Of a DNA stretch of 64,000 nucleotides, positions 12,544-24,356 are shown piece after piece (positions within the stretch are counted from its first letter, which is position 1; the number at the start of each line of letters is the position of its first letter). The position numbers were made by a program, and so were the translations under genes. The stretch comes from Neckera pumila (taxonomy: Eukaryota > Streptophyta > Bryopsida > Hypnales > Neckeraceae), in NCBI GenBank assembly GCA_963969595.1, contig OZ018408.1, positions 24,791,371-24,855,370 of the forward strand, read 5' to 3'. Below the pieces are notes generated by a model. It made no database searches, had not been told where the DNA came from, and saw nothing but the letters and a program-made list of their open reading frames with translations.

Positions 12544-13455
12544 TTAACCCCCAAAGGATCAACTATGTTTTTTAGGCAATATTGCGATTTTGGGCAACTC
12601 ATTACGAATGGAATTTTTATTTTTTTTCTTTGAAATTTTCACAAAACATGGGACACAATTTTTCATTAAGGCGCAACAATTTTCATAATTTTTGACCACA
12701 TGGTTAAAAAATTATTGTATAATGTATTACCTATTTTTTTCGGCCGGGCAATTCTCGCAGATTAAAAAAATGACTTTTTCCATAAACAAAAATTTGATAT
12801 TAGTTATTTAGATTTATATACACAAGAAAAGCTTTCAATCATTCCATTTTGATCAATGAAATGAAATAAATGAGGAGTTTTAGTTTTTGGGCATTATGGA
12901 TTTTCTACTCGAAAATAAACTTTGAAGTCCTTTATTTAACTCAATTTTGAAAAAAATAAATTCACCGGATGTAGATTGTATATTACAACATTACAACCAT
13001 TGGAATTGGAATTTTTCAATTCCAGTACTAAATTTTTAACAATTTAGTATTTTGAATCATTCTCTACTTCTTTTTAAGTATTTTTTTTCCTGTTTGTTGT
13101 ACATTTGACTGCAAATGATTTGAAAATTTTCAAGCATGTAGACAACTTGCCTTGAAAAATGAATCCAATGCCAGTAACCACCATTTGAACATTTTTTTAT
13201 ACAAATGTGATCTTGTGAAGTGCAATTAGTTTGTAGGGCCAAAAAAAGAATTTTTGTCAATTCAAATGCTAATATCTTGCAACCCACTTGGTGGAATTTT
13301 CTAAAAAAATTTCTACATCTTCTCAAACCAGCATATTACAAAATCCTATGGTTATATGTGTCCAAAAATGTTTAAAAAAATTTGGTACTTGTACCAGATA
13401 TGGCAATTTTGGAACGTTTTTGGTGAAAACAAAGTCAAAGAACTTTAGGGATTAA
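12544..13455 (+). mobile_element. TTAA-family element, copy A
   Basis: This 912-base element is bounded by TTAA on both sides. The left end is TTAACCCCCAAAGGATCAAC and the right end GAACTTTAGGGATTAA, i.e. inverted ends of the CCCCTAAAG type. The interior is collinear with copy B, with shared blocks including CATTACAACCATTGG and GTATTTTGAATCATT. No transposase reading frame is present, so it is non-autonomous. TTAA flanks and CCC-starting inverted ends are the organisation known for piggyBac-type transposons; the assignment is inference. Confidence 0.75.
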
Positions 13456-13641
13456 ATGACCATTGCATTTCAAGTTCGATAATTTATCACTAATTCCAAA
13501 AAACATGAAATGGCTTCGTAGATATGCCAATTCCATTTTGTATCCTAGGATAATTAACTAAAATTGACTTAAGGAATTTAGCTTCCCTGAGAAGGCAATT
13601 AGCTCTTAAATGATTGCTTCAAGAGCAGAGTCAATTAATCT

Positions 13642-14805
13642 TTAACCCCTAAAGTTCCATGACTATGTTTTCACCAAAAACACTCCAAAACTGTCATTTT
13701 TAGTACAAGTACCAAATTTTTGAACTTTTTTTTGAGACATGTAACCATAGGATCTTATAGTAAACTAGTTTTAGAAGATGTGGAAAAAATTTCAAAATTT
13801 TCCACCATGCGGATTAGAAGATATTAGCATTTGAATTGGCAAAAATCCTTTTTTTGTCCCTGCGAAAAATAGGGCAGCTGCACTTCACAAGATCACATTT
13901 GTAAGAAAAAATGCCCAAATTGGTGGTGCATCTTTAAATTCTTTTTCCTAAACAAGTTGGCTACATGCCTAAAATTTTTCAAACCATTTGATATTGTACA
14001 ACATATACAAAAAAAATAGTAAGTAGAAAGAAGTAGAGAATGATCCAAAATACTAAACTGTTAAGAATTTAATTATGGAATTGAAAAATGTCAATCCCAA
14101 TGGTTGAAATGTTGTATTAAACAACCTACATCCTATGAATTTTTTTTTTTCAAAAACTATTAAAAATTGAATTACATTAGATGAGATTCGGGGGTCTTAG
14201 AGGGCTCCAAGTTCCCCTGCTGTCTGACGTGGTCAAGCGACTGCCACGTAATTTTTTTTTCTTAAGATTTTTTTTTTTTTTTTGCTTAAAATGATATTTT
14301 GGTAATTTTTTTTTAATTTTCTGACACATCTGTACCGATGTTCACTGAATTTGGGTAGATCAGTGAACAAGCCTGAAACGGCCCTCCAAGACCCCCAAAT
14401 ATCATTTAATGAATAAACAACTTCAAAGTTTATTTAAGAGTAGAGAATCTATAACTGCCCGCAAACTAAAAAACCTCATAACTTTTGACTCATTGGTTGA
14501 AATGGAATGATTCAAAGCTTTCCACGTATATATAACTCTAGAAAATCAATTTCAAATTTTTATTTTTGAAAAAAGTGATTTTTTCTGATCTACCCAAACT
14601 GCTAGTTACGAACAAAAGTAACATATTTGGCCATAACTTTTGACTCCTATTTCCAAATGTCATGAAATTTAGTGCATATAAAAGGTACTCCTTGTGCCCA
14701 TCTTCTGTTAAAATTTCAGCTTAAAATATGTAAATCCCTAATTACATGTACCTGCCCAAAAATTTTATGTTGCCCAAAATTGCATGTTGGTCCTTTAGGG
14801 GTTAA
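13642..14805 (-). mobile_element. TTAA-family element, copy C, inverted, with a nested insertion
   Basis: Ends are TTAACCCCTAAAGTTCCATG on the left and TTGGTCCTTTAGGGGTTAA on the right, with perfect TTAA flanks. It lies in the opposite orientation to copy A, only 186 bases away, so A and C form a large inverted repeat. It is longer (1164 bases) because a second element is inserted at 14185-14402. Confidence 0.78.
14185..14402. mobile_element. Nested MITE inside copy C
   Basis: Inverted ends GGGGGTCTTAGAGGGC and GCCCTCCAAGACCCCC (one mismatch over 16 bases) bound a 218-base insert that is absent from the other TTAA-family copies. Possible imperfect 10-base target duplications (CATTAGATGA and CATTTAATGA) flank it at 14175-14184 and 14403-14412. 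A 10-base duplication would suggest a Mutator-like origin, but this is tentative. Confidence 0.55.
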
Positions 14806-15289
14806 TTTGTTTCCTAATCCCTCTACAAAATAGCAGTGAGAAGAAGCGACATTTCCCAAACCTCTAAGGTTTACCATCGGGGAGGACAAAGTAGCACTTG
14901 CCAGGAAAGAGCACCCTCGAATTACGAGAAAAATGTAAAATTTTACCTCGTGGCTAGTGATCTCAGAACTAGTTTATGGAATTTAGTGCAATATGCTACA
15001 TTCAAGACAAATAGGTATCAACTTTGGCTACCTTGAAAGTGAGTAGTATAAAAAAATATAGAAAAGAAAAAAATTTGCAAGTTGTGAAGGATTATTTGGA
15101 ACACCATAGACACAAATCTAACAAAATAGATGCAAACTTTCCAATATAGAGGAAGTTGCAAATTGACTATCAAATTCTATTGTTGGTTGCAATTTTGGCT
15201 AAAATGTCTCTATTAAAGGCCATTTTTTACAATGTACTAGTAGCGCTAGGATTTTTTTGGTAGAAACTCAGCTACTTTTAGCCAATTTC

Positions 15290-15640
15290 GGAATTGTTGC
15301 TCGTGGCCTCACTCCATTATTCCCGAGCCTAGCTTGGAATTCCCTAGCGCTGGCGCTGACGGGGCTCATTGGGCTTGCGCACATGCTAAAAATTCCACCC
15401 GCCACCCACCACCCACCATCCACCTTCTGCCTGGCCAGGTGGCGGGTCGTGACTTGCGGGGCGGGATCCTGGTGGCGTATGGAACTCCGTCAGGGGCCCT
15501 CCGCCTCCGCCAACCCAGCCACTGCAACCAAATTGCCCTTGCCATTGGCCCCTTGCCATGTGGCTAGGTGGAGGGCGCCAAGCGTGGCGGGGAAGAAATG
15601 GAAAGCTGTTTCAGGCCCTATAATGCTTTTTGGGGTTAAG
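15290..15640. repeat. Second GC-rich patch
   Basis: This GC-rich block shares GCGCACATGC and GGCCAGGTGGCGGG-type motifs with 10890-11530. Overlapping open frames exist but no protein family is recognisable. It is probably a repeat rather than a gene. Confidence 0.45.
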
Positions 15641-15793
15641 GTATGAATATTTTTGGCATTTTTCTTTTTCTTTTCTTTTTCTTTTCTATTTCTTTCAACT
15701 TAAATATAGGAACTAGTCTTTACTGCAAGAAATATATAAACAAATCCCCAACCTGCCCCGGGTCGTTATGTATAGGACAATCCCCGCAGAGGA

Positions 15794-15869
15794 GGGCATT
15801 GCGCCAAATAATCGGCCAACGAAGACGGCGGAGCCGAACGAGGAGGACTGATTATTTGGCGCAATGCCC
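15794..15869. repeat. Perfect 20-base inverted repeat upstream of eIF3b
   Basis: GGGCATTGCGCCAAATAATC at 15794-15813 is the exact reverse complement of 15850-15869, with a 36-base GC-rich loop. It lies about 400 bases before the eIF3b start codon. It would form a stable hairpin in either DNA or RNA. No protein or known RNA family was recognised. Confidence 0.8.
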
Positions 15870-16105
15870 GACGATAAGGGTATTGCCCAACGTAAAGCAC
15901 AAGCAAAATTCAATGAAAATCCGGATGATAAATTGGAGCCGGATGAAAAATCCGTAATCCCCGATTTGCCCGCGTAATTGGGCATTACAGCGCAGAAACT
16001 TCCCCGCAGAATGAACAGGAGAAGTCCCGCGAGTGGTTTACGTGCGTGGGCTGTCTGTCTGTTGGAACGTCGTGAACGTGGGGAACGCGGAGAGCTTCCA
16101 GCCTA

Positions 16106-16117
16106 AAAACCCTAAAA
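16106..16117 (+). promoter_or_regulatory. Telo-box in the eIF3b 5' region
   Basis: AAAACCCTAAAA lies about 155 bases before the eIF3b ATG. The AAACCCTAA telo-box is a known element in plant promoters of translation-machinery genes; its role here is inferred. Confidence 0.6.
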
Positions 16118-16271
16118 CTGTCTTCGTGCCGTCGGTTTTGTGTCTTCGTGTCGTCGGTTTTGTTTGAGGTTTTGGGAGTAGTTTCTCGTGTCGTCCATCT
16201 GGTGATGTTGTGTGCCGTAACGAGAGAGTTGTAGTTCGTGAGAAGCGGGGTTTAGAGGGAGTGTTTCGAAT

Positions 16272-19200
16272 ATGGCGGACGTTCAAGTGGCGCCCACGGC
16301 GCCGCACAATATGGTGCCCCCGGGGATGGAAGAAGAGGAGGAGCAGCAGCCGCGGATCCAGTTGAACATTGATTGGGGTAACGTGGACCTCGATTCTATC
16401 GTGCTTCCCCACGGAGACGACATGGGTATCAAGAGGTATGCCATGGTAGTTTCAGTTTCGGTGAAATTCAAGTTGGTTTGCTATGGGGCGTATGGGTTGC
16501 CATTTAGTGTCTGTGAAGAAGCATGTTTCATCTAGCATATCATAATACTGCGCAAGATAACTGTTTTTAAGGTTTGCCTTTCATTGAGATGAAGCGTATG
16601 TTTGATGGCAGCGATGACGAGGAAGAGGAAGAAGAGACTCTGGAAACTGAATCAGGTTTTGGTAACGTCATCATTGTCGATAACTTGCCTGTTGTGGCAT
16701 CTGAGAAGTATGAGAAGCTGGAAGGTGTTATCCGCAAGATTTTTGGTCAAATTGGTGTTATCACTCAGAACGGGCTACTGATGCCAAGGGACGAGAGTGG
16801 CAAGACAAAGGGCTATGCTTTCATTGAGTACAGCACTCCTCAGGTATTTGTCTGAAGTTTTCAATTTCGTGTGAATTTAGGTCACTCGGACTTTGCGAAT
16901 CGGTGAACAATTAGGGGTTAAGTTTCGAGGCAGATATTGCTGAAGGCCATGGTAGTGATGATCTCATTTAGTTCAGGCTGGTCGGTTCTTTTGAGGTATT
17001 AATGTTCTGCTATCTCATCATAGACTTTTTATTGCAGTAACCTATCTTTTTTTTTTGCGACAGTTCAGCATTGAATGTTGTTGTTTGTATTGATGACTGC
17101 AGGAGGCACAGACAGCTCGTGAGCAGACAAACGGATACAAGCTCGACAGATCTCACGTCTTTGTTGTGAACATGTTCGACGACTATGATAGGTATATGCG
17201 AGTGCCTGATGAGTGGAACTCACCGGAAATCAAGCCCTATACTCCAGGGGAAAACCTGGTAGCTTGGCTGACAGACGACCGAGGTCGCGATCAATTTGTT
17301 ATTCGCTTTGGATCTGAGACCGAGGTCTACTGGAACAATGCAAGCCAAGGAAAGCCTGACCCAGTGTATCATCGCTCTGTAAGTTCTCATTATTGTCTTT
17401 TTGTTATATTTGGGATGGTTGTAATATGATAAATATTTAACATGAGGTTCACCAATTGGTCTTTGGGAAACAGTTTTGGACAGAGAGCTTTGTGCAATGG
17501 TCGCCATTGGGAACCTATCTGGCCACCATTCATAGGCAGGGTGCTGCTGTGTGGGGAGGGGAGAAGTCCTTCAATCGTATCATGCGTTACATTCACCCTC
17601 AGGTATATCGTATGCTGTGCTTTCTTGGATTTACGTAGCTTACTCACTAATTAATGGAAGTTGTTGCACTGTAATTAGAGCCTAGATGTTCAATAGGAAT
17701 TGATTTTTTTCCAAGACGGGGAAGAACTAATGCCAGTCTCTGTGTTATGTTGCCCTGAGCAGGTCAAGTTGATCGATTTTTCTCCAGGAGAAAAATTTAT
17801 GGTGACGTACAGCAGCCACGAGCCCAGTAACCCACGGGATACTCAGGTTTGCTCGGTGCTTACTAGAATTTCTGTTACCATAATCATTTTCAATTCCGTT
17901 TTCTACTCTTCAGAACCTTTCGGCGTTCTCTTTGGCTTATTTTAATGATGCTCGTCTAGAGTGGGAGGAAAACTTTGAATTTAATATTTGTGTCCAGTTA
18001 TCTAAGAGATTCTACTATCTGGTTGGCTTGCAGAGGGTTACTTTGATGGTTTTTGATGTTCGTAGTGGCAAAGTTCTCCGTGAGTTCAAGGGCAGTGCAG
18101 ATGACTTTGCAACTGGTGGGACTGGAGGTATTGCCGGTGTGTCGTGGCCTGTATTCAGGTGGGCTGGTGGGCGTGATGATAAGTACTTCGCCAGAATCGG
18201 GAAAAATGCGATTAGTGTGTATGAGACTGAAACCATGGGTTTATTGGACAAGAAATCATTGAAGGTGGAGAATGTGGTTGATTTCTGCTGGTCTCCTACT
18301 GACCCGCTGCTGTCCCTCTTTGTACCTGAAGGCGGTGGTGGTAACCAGCCTGCAAGGGTGGGTATTTTCGTATCTATCTTTCTCTTGTTTCAGATTGCAA
18401 TTGAGTTTTCTCTTTCTGTGGGTTTGACAGCCTGGATTGTTTAAGATGTCTGAATACTTATTCACACCCTGAATATGGATTAAGCGATTCTATTTGTGTT
18501 CTTTCAGGTCAGTCTGGTGTCTATCCCCAGCAGAGAGGAGTTGAGGCAGAAGAATCTTTTCAGTGTCAGTGACTGCAAGATGTACTGGCAAAGCAATGGC
18601 GAGTACCTGGCTGTAAAGGTGGACCGGTATACAAAAACCAAGAAGAGTACCTATACTGGATTTGAGCTTTTCCGTGTCAAGGAACGTGATATCCCTATCG
18701 AGGTTCTCGAGCTTGAAAATAAGAATGACAAGATTGTTGCATTCGCGTGGGAACCCAAAGGTCATCGTTTTGCTATCATACACGGTGATGGTCCTCGACC
18801 GGATATCTCTTTCTACTCGATGAAGGGTCGTGTGACGAAGCTTACCACTCTGAAGGGCAGACAAGCTAACGCCCTCTACTGGTCCCCTCTTGGACGCTTC
18901 ATCATTCTTGCTGGTACGCTTTCAGTCTTGTTCGTCTGATTTTAGTTGTTGGTTGCTAATTGCAAGACAGTATCACGCTCTGAGTTGTAGTCAGACTTTG
19001 TTAAATGGTTTATGATGAATAAACTATGGTTTGCTGGCTGAAGAGCAAATTCTGTTACTCTTTCAGGTTTGAAGGCGTATAACGGTCAGCTTGAGTTCTA
19101 CAACGTAGATGACTTGGAAACAATGGCGACAGCTGAGCACTTCATGGCTACTGATGTTGATTGGGATCCTACTGGCAGGCAAGGACCTTGTCCTCACTTT

Positions 19201-19933
19201 CGTCTAGGAAAAATTGGGTGTCGGTTTATAAAGTTCATGTGTGGTTCTTCTGTCGACACATGAGTATTCTGGATCAAGAGTGCAATAAACCAAGTGTGAG
19301 TTTTACGTTGTCCAATGCTGAATGGGAGTTTGCACTGTTTGCAGGTTCTGTTCAACTTCGGTCACATCTGTTCACCAGATGGAGAATGGATTCAACATCT
19401 GGTCATTCCAAGGGAAATTGTTGTACCGCCTACCGAGGGACAGGTTCTTTCAGGTATGCCTCTTTCAAGATCGTATTTTCCCCGTTCCGTCAAGTTGTTG
19501 GTGCCTTCGTTTGCAAGCAGATGGTCCTTTTGACATGGTGGTACGTTCATTATAAGACTGACTAATTGTTCAACTTTCCATGTAGTTCCTATGGCGCCCA
19601 AGACCTCCTACACTCTTGACTCCTGATGATGAAGGTGAGATCGCCAAGAACCTGAAAAAGTACAGCAAGAAGTACGAGGCCGACGATCTTGCAAGGTCTC
19701 TGGAGGGTACTGAGAGGGACACTGAGAATCGCCGGAAATTGGTGGATGAGTGGAAGTCGTGGGTCGTCCAATGGAAGGCTGCCCTGGAGGATGAAGCTGA
19801 GGAGCGTCTCATGCTCCGTGATGGTGTCCCGAGCGACACCGAGGAAGACTACGAGGCCGAAGAAGTAGAAGTAGAGGAGATCATCAACATTGAAGAGGAA
19901 GTTGTCGGGTATGGATTTGAGCAGACCGACTAA
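16272..19933 (+). CDS. eIF3b: Translation initiation factor eIF3 subunit B
   Basis: Ten exons are inferred: 16272-16435, 16612-16843, 17103-17378, 17474-17602, 17763-17846, 18034-18357, 18508-18913, 19067-19178, 19345-19453 and 19586-19933. All phases agree and give 727 residues, near the plant family length. The protein is the scaffold subunit of eIF3 on the 40S ribosome. An acidic N-terminus precedes an RRM with RNP2-like [10 protein letters not shown] and RNP1-like KGYAFIEY (about residues 72-165). A WD40-type propeller follows, with [39 protein letters not shown] and [16 protein letters not shown]. The C-terminus is a charged helix with [14 protein letters not shown] and an acidic tail. 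Exon 2 is placed to start at 16612 because this gives [12 protein letters not shown], the expected acidic segment; an earlier acceptor at 16572 runs into a stop. Intron 8 appears to use a GC donor (GGCAG|GCAAGG). Confidence 0.96.
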
Positions 19934-21715
19934 ACGTAGACAACGCGGCCTGGGATCAGGTTTTTGTAGCACAAGTTGTTTCGTCAAGTTCCAACAGCAC
20001 TTTCGTCTCCCTAGTAACGTTGAAGTAGTGGACACAGAGGCCTCCATTATCCGTTGATAGTGCGTTTGTTTTGTAGTTTGCTCACCTTCAGTAAACGTGA
20101 GGGTAATTTGCCTTTTCTTTATTTATTTTGTCAGTTCAAATAGTTCTTTACTCTTGTACTTTCTTTGCATCCTACTTTCTATGATAGAGAAGTTCTCGCT
20201 TGCTCTTCGAAGTAGAACTGTGAAGGTACCTAAGTGTTTCTTAAACAATGCTTGTAATAATGCCAAATAAGAGTGTTTGTCTAAAGTGCTGGTCATACTG
20301 CAATATTCAGTTCTGTTGATTGCGTACTTACATGCACCAATTGGTTGACAAAGTGCAACAAGGTAAACAATGATTATAAATTCTGCAACAAAGAAAGAGC
20401 TGACGTTGTATGCGAATTGGTTGAAATTGGTAATAGGCCCTCTTAGTTAATTTATTGAAAATGAAACTCTAATATGGTCCTTCAAATGAATTTAACCCCT
20501 AAATGACGTACCCATGACCATTGATTTCAAACCTCACTGTCCATCACTCAATTTGCTACCATTTTGCAACTAGATATGTATGAAAAATTTTATATTTATT
20601 TTTCAGAGATGAAAGTACATGACTTCTTTACTTTAAAAAAATTTAGATATTTTTGTGGAAAATTATTTTTTTAAGAATTTTTGAAGAAAAAGTGAAGAAA
20701 AATCATATTAAATGGAAAAATATTTCAAAAAATCTGAAAATTTCACCATAAGTGTATATCACAATGACAAACATCATGGTATAAACTTAATATCCATGTC
20801 ATTCTATTATTAGAAAATAATAGACATTGAAAATACACCCAATGTTCAAATTGCAATAAAATATGCAATATTAGGAATTTTTTCAAAATTCAAATTAGAG
20901 TAGAAACTAGAGTAGATGACCTTCATTTTGTTAGTGTGACTCAAACTCTAAAAATATCATTTTGTGGAGAAATTTCAGATTTAAAGCAAGTAGCAACAAC
21001 TTTCCAAAATACTCTAAAATAGCATAAAATAGCATATTTTGTTATCCGTTTTTTTTAATAGCTTCTCATTTCCGTGAAGGCAAAATTTGGAAAGAGTACA
21101 AACTCAATTGGATACTCTTCATAACCCAATGGGAAAGATCAACAAAGAAAAGGAGGATGAAAAAATGCTTTTGAACTCTCCATAGCTCAACAGTATTGTC
21201 ACTGGAACGCCACAGAATGGCATCCGCAATGCTCCAGGGTTAATGACTCATTGATTTGAAAAGTTTTTACTTGTTCAATTGGAGTGAACTTTGTAAAACA
21301 AGATGTTACATTTTTATTTCCATACCAATTTAGAAGGTAGGTAGTAGATAAGGGATCTTTGGAATGTTACGATTATGCAGTTAATCAGTGTGATGGCATT
21401 GAGATTTCATTCAAAGATATGGTAAAGTTTCAAATCTTAATAAATCGTATTGTATATTTGATTTGAATTTTCTTCATTTATGCCTCAAAAATTTATGGCA
21501 ATTTCAAATTTTCACAATAAAAAACTAATTTCCTTAAGGATTTATTGAAGGTATGGGATTTCATCTTTGAAAAATATACACAAAAATTCTCATTCATAAA
21601 CAATAAAATGGGAACATATAGAATGAAGAAAGCCAATATTCAATTTAGTCCGTCCTTTAGGCTTTACTACTCCTCTGTCCCACTAAAAACCTCCATTTGA
21701 TTTCGTCCATTGAAT

Positions 21716-22155
21716 AAGGTAAAAGACCCCATTGCGGTTAGAATTAGGAGTGTCCTCATGCCATTGTTGAAATTTTTCAAATTTTTTCCCACACAAAGAT
21801 AAATGTGAGAAACAGTGAGGACATTTGAAATATATTTTTTGGACTAAGTATGAATTAGTTTTGAATTTTTGAAATGATCAGCCTATAGGGGTTTGTAGGC
21901 CACCTCATGACCAACAAAATCTGAATCCAATATGGTCATCTTCCTACCAATGCAATTACAACATTTTCAAACATGGAAGACCTAAAAAATTAGTTTTACA
22001 AAGAATTTTACACTAAAAAGTTGGAAGTACCTATTGAGGTCACTAATTACTCCATACCTACCATGTAAGGCATTGATTGTGGTCTGAAAAACCACAATGG
22101 GGTCATTAGGTGTCCATCATAGGCAATTTGATTGCAATGGGGTCTTTTACCTTAA
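21716..22155. mobile_element. MITE-like element with 20-base inverted ends
   Basis: AAGGTAAAAGACCCCATTGC on the left is matched by its reverse complement GCAATGGGGTCTTTTACCTT on the right, enclosing about 440 bases. There is no coding capacity. I could not find a clear target duplication, so the superfamily is undetermined. Confidence 0.65.
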
Positions 22156-23665
22156 ACATTAGCCGTGTTGAATGACTGCGTGGGGGCAAGTTAAAAGATT
22201 AGGGAACATTCTTCTCCTAGAAAGCTTAGCCTTGTCCATATGAGGCACCTTGTACTTGTTGTGCTTCCTTAGATAGTAGTGTTGACGATGGGCTTGGTGA
22301 CAACTTCGGCGCTATGAAGATTTGTTCATGAAATGGGCCAGGGTTCCTTCTTGTGAGTATTTAGATTGGGACAAATGTTATTACAATCCCATTATTGCTA
22401 CCAACCTTTAAATTATCAAAAATGACGGAGCTGGTAGCATTTACAAACCGTGCTCAAATATGATACTTTTTGCATGGATTCTGGGTGTCTAAAGGACAAC
22501 GTCTGAGCTAGAGATCTTGCATAGATCTAAGGGATGATGGGTTGCTAGTTTTTGAATGCATGCATCACTAGCACAACAATTAATTCCTCATAGGGATGCT
22601 TTTTGTAGGTTTTTACTGTGGGACAAAGGGAATATTTCCTTTTCTAGTATCACATCCTCTATTTACTTACCAAAACATAGGAATGGTCATGAATGGTTTA
22701 AAACTCACTAGAAATTATTCTCATTACACTATTATGTCATAAGAAAGTTGCATGCGAATGTGATAATAAAGAATTTGACAAGTGTGGAAAAATTACAAGA
22801 ACCATTGTTTCTTGTAAAGTTAAAGTGTGCTTTTAATGTCACCTTTTCTTACTAAGAATGTATTATGACACTATTACAAACTCCATATTATTATATAGAT
22901 CATCATAGCATGGCTATAACATTATCAAGGGCTTAAATTAGTTCACTTAACCCCCAAGTGCCCAAGCCTTTCCAAGTGTGTTTTTCCAATGAAAAAGGTC
23001 CAGTGTGAAATTGTATAGGAGTTGTAAAATTATAACAAGAGAAATGTACATATCCTATTTTTAGTATATTATCCTTCCATATAATACTTGAGAAATTTAC
23101 ATATAAGAGTTTTTTGTGATTGGAGGTGATATGAACAACTAAAATTGCGTTAGTACACTAAAATGCACTTCCAAAAACCTTAAAGTTCAATGGAGCTATC
23201 AAACCCATTACACCTTGCAATTGTTGAAATACAGGGTTTTTTTTGGTAAGTATAAATCACAAATAACTCCAAATCAACACTTGCATGTTTCAATTTACAG
23301 TGTTGAAATTTCATGAAAACACTTTACTCTTTCCATTGGGACCATTTTCAAAGCAAATGGATCAATACAATTTTTTAGATCTCACATCAAGTGAAATTGA
23401 CAAACTTTGCTCAAAGTTAAGAAATGAAGTAAAATTGGCAAGCTTTACTCTTCCACTAATGGTACATGTATGCCTTAAAAGACCTCTCAAAAATCAATAT
23501 TTACCTTTTTCAATGAAAAATAAAAGTTCTCAATAGTCAACCTTCAAAACTGCCCGTAAAAAGTTTTAAAACAATCAAAAGGAATTTAACTGCCCACAGC
23601 CCCACACCAAAACAAGCCTGCAATTTCAGATCGACCATATATATAGTCGATTGGGCAGTTTAGGA

Positions 23666-23688
23666 TTAAACCCTAAACCCTAAACCCT
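23666..23688. repeat. Short interstitial telomere-type repeat
   Basis: Three consecutive units of the plant telomere repeat in CCCTAAA orientation. They lie next to the pseudogene cluster at 24 kb. Confidence 0.75.
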
Positions 23689-23957
23689 GAGGTGATCCAG
23701 CCTGATCAAGTTGCAGCTTGGCATGCAAATGTTTTACTTCGTACAAGGACAAAGTACGCCAGCCCCAAAGAACACAACTTTGCTCCGAACAATTCATTAT
23801 CACAATGAAAGTTCCTTACCATATGGCAATAAAATAACTCAATCCAGAACATTCAATAGTAAGGCAATAAGAGGAAGAAGAATACTTTGGAACTGTCACA
23901 GGCTGAAAATTCAACAAGAAGGTGAATTCGAGAGCATGAACATCTCATCACCGTACA

Positions 23958-24356
23958 TTGTTATGCGCAGGCACTGGCAGTGGCAAACATTTAGCCTGCA
24001 TCTAACGCCAAACAAATCTGGGCTCACTTCTATTGTATATTTATTCAGCTCTGATTGCCAAGCAATCTAAAATAAATACAAATCCAAAGCAGGAAACAAC
24101 GAAGGAATCAATGGAAGGATCCTTAGAACCAAACAAGGCAACTTACAGTACTGCATGAGAGGTGTCCGGTGTAATTCACAGGTCCAACGCTCTAGCATCA
24201 TGTGGCTCCATTTACGCAATTTTGGCACTGTCTCTTTGAAATGGTTCATTGTTGAACATAGAAGCAGAGTACAGAGCCTCATTCGACAAGTCTTGTTGAC
24301 GGATCCCATGTTGCTGTTCCCGCAGCTTCTGCTCACCGTCTGTGCTTGCATCTGCC
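23958..24356 (-). pseudogene. Internally deleted copy of the TPR gene at 47.9 kb
   Basis: Read on the minus strand, this segment is collinear with three parts of the TPR gene. First comes part of exon 1 (48080-48165; shared peptide ADASTD, then EQKLREQQH). Next comes intron 5 (about 50250-50460; shared blocks such as CACCTCTCATGCAG and ATTGATTCCTTCGTTGTTTC). Last comes exon 6 up to its stop (CCACTGCC, then GCATAAC). Exons 2-5 and the introns between are missing. Because intron sequence is kept, this is a DNA-level duplication, not a retrocopy. It cannot encode the TPR domain. Confidence 0.75.

Larger units (their letters stand above)
6111..16271. other. Long AT-rich intergenic, repeat-dominated region
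   Basis: No gene could be supported in these 10 kb. The 3' UTR of HACL comes first. It is followed by a tandem repeat (6.9-7.2 kb), degenerate dispersed repeats (8.2-8.7 kb, related in inverted orientation to 20.5-20.9 kb), TTAA-type elements (9.1, 12.5 and 13.6 kb), and two GC-rich patches (10.9-11.5 and 15.3-15.6 kb). The eIF3b 5' region closes it. The short open frames here look like chance frames. Confidence 0.6.
19934..23957. other. Intergenic region downstream of eIF3b
   Basis: After the eIF3b 3' UTR the sequence becomes AT-rich and I see no supportable gene. It contains degenerate dispersed repeats (20.5-20.9 kb resembles 8.3-8.6 kb in inverse orientation), one MITE-like element at 21716-22155, and a short telomere-like run at 23666-23688. 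Confidence 0.55.

Noticed and set aside
20487..20520. TTAACCCCTAAATGACG as another TTAA-family element
   Set aside because: Only the first dozen bases match; the following sequence is unrelated and no opposite end was found.
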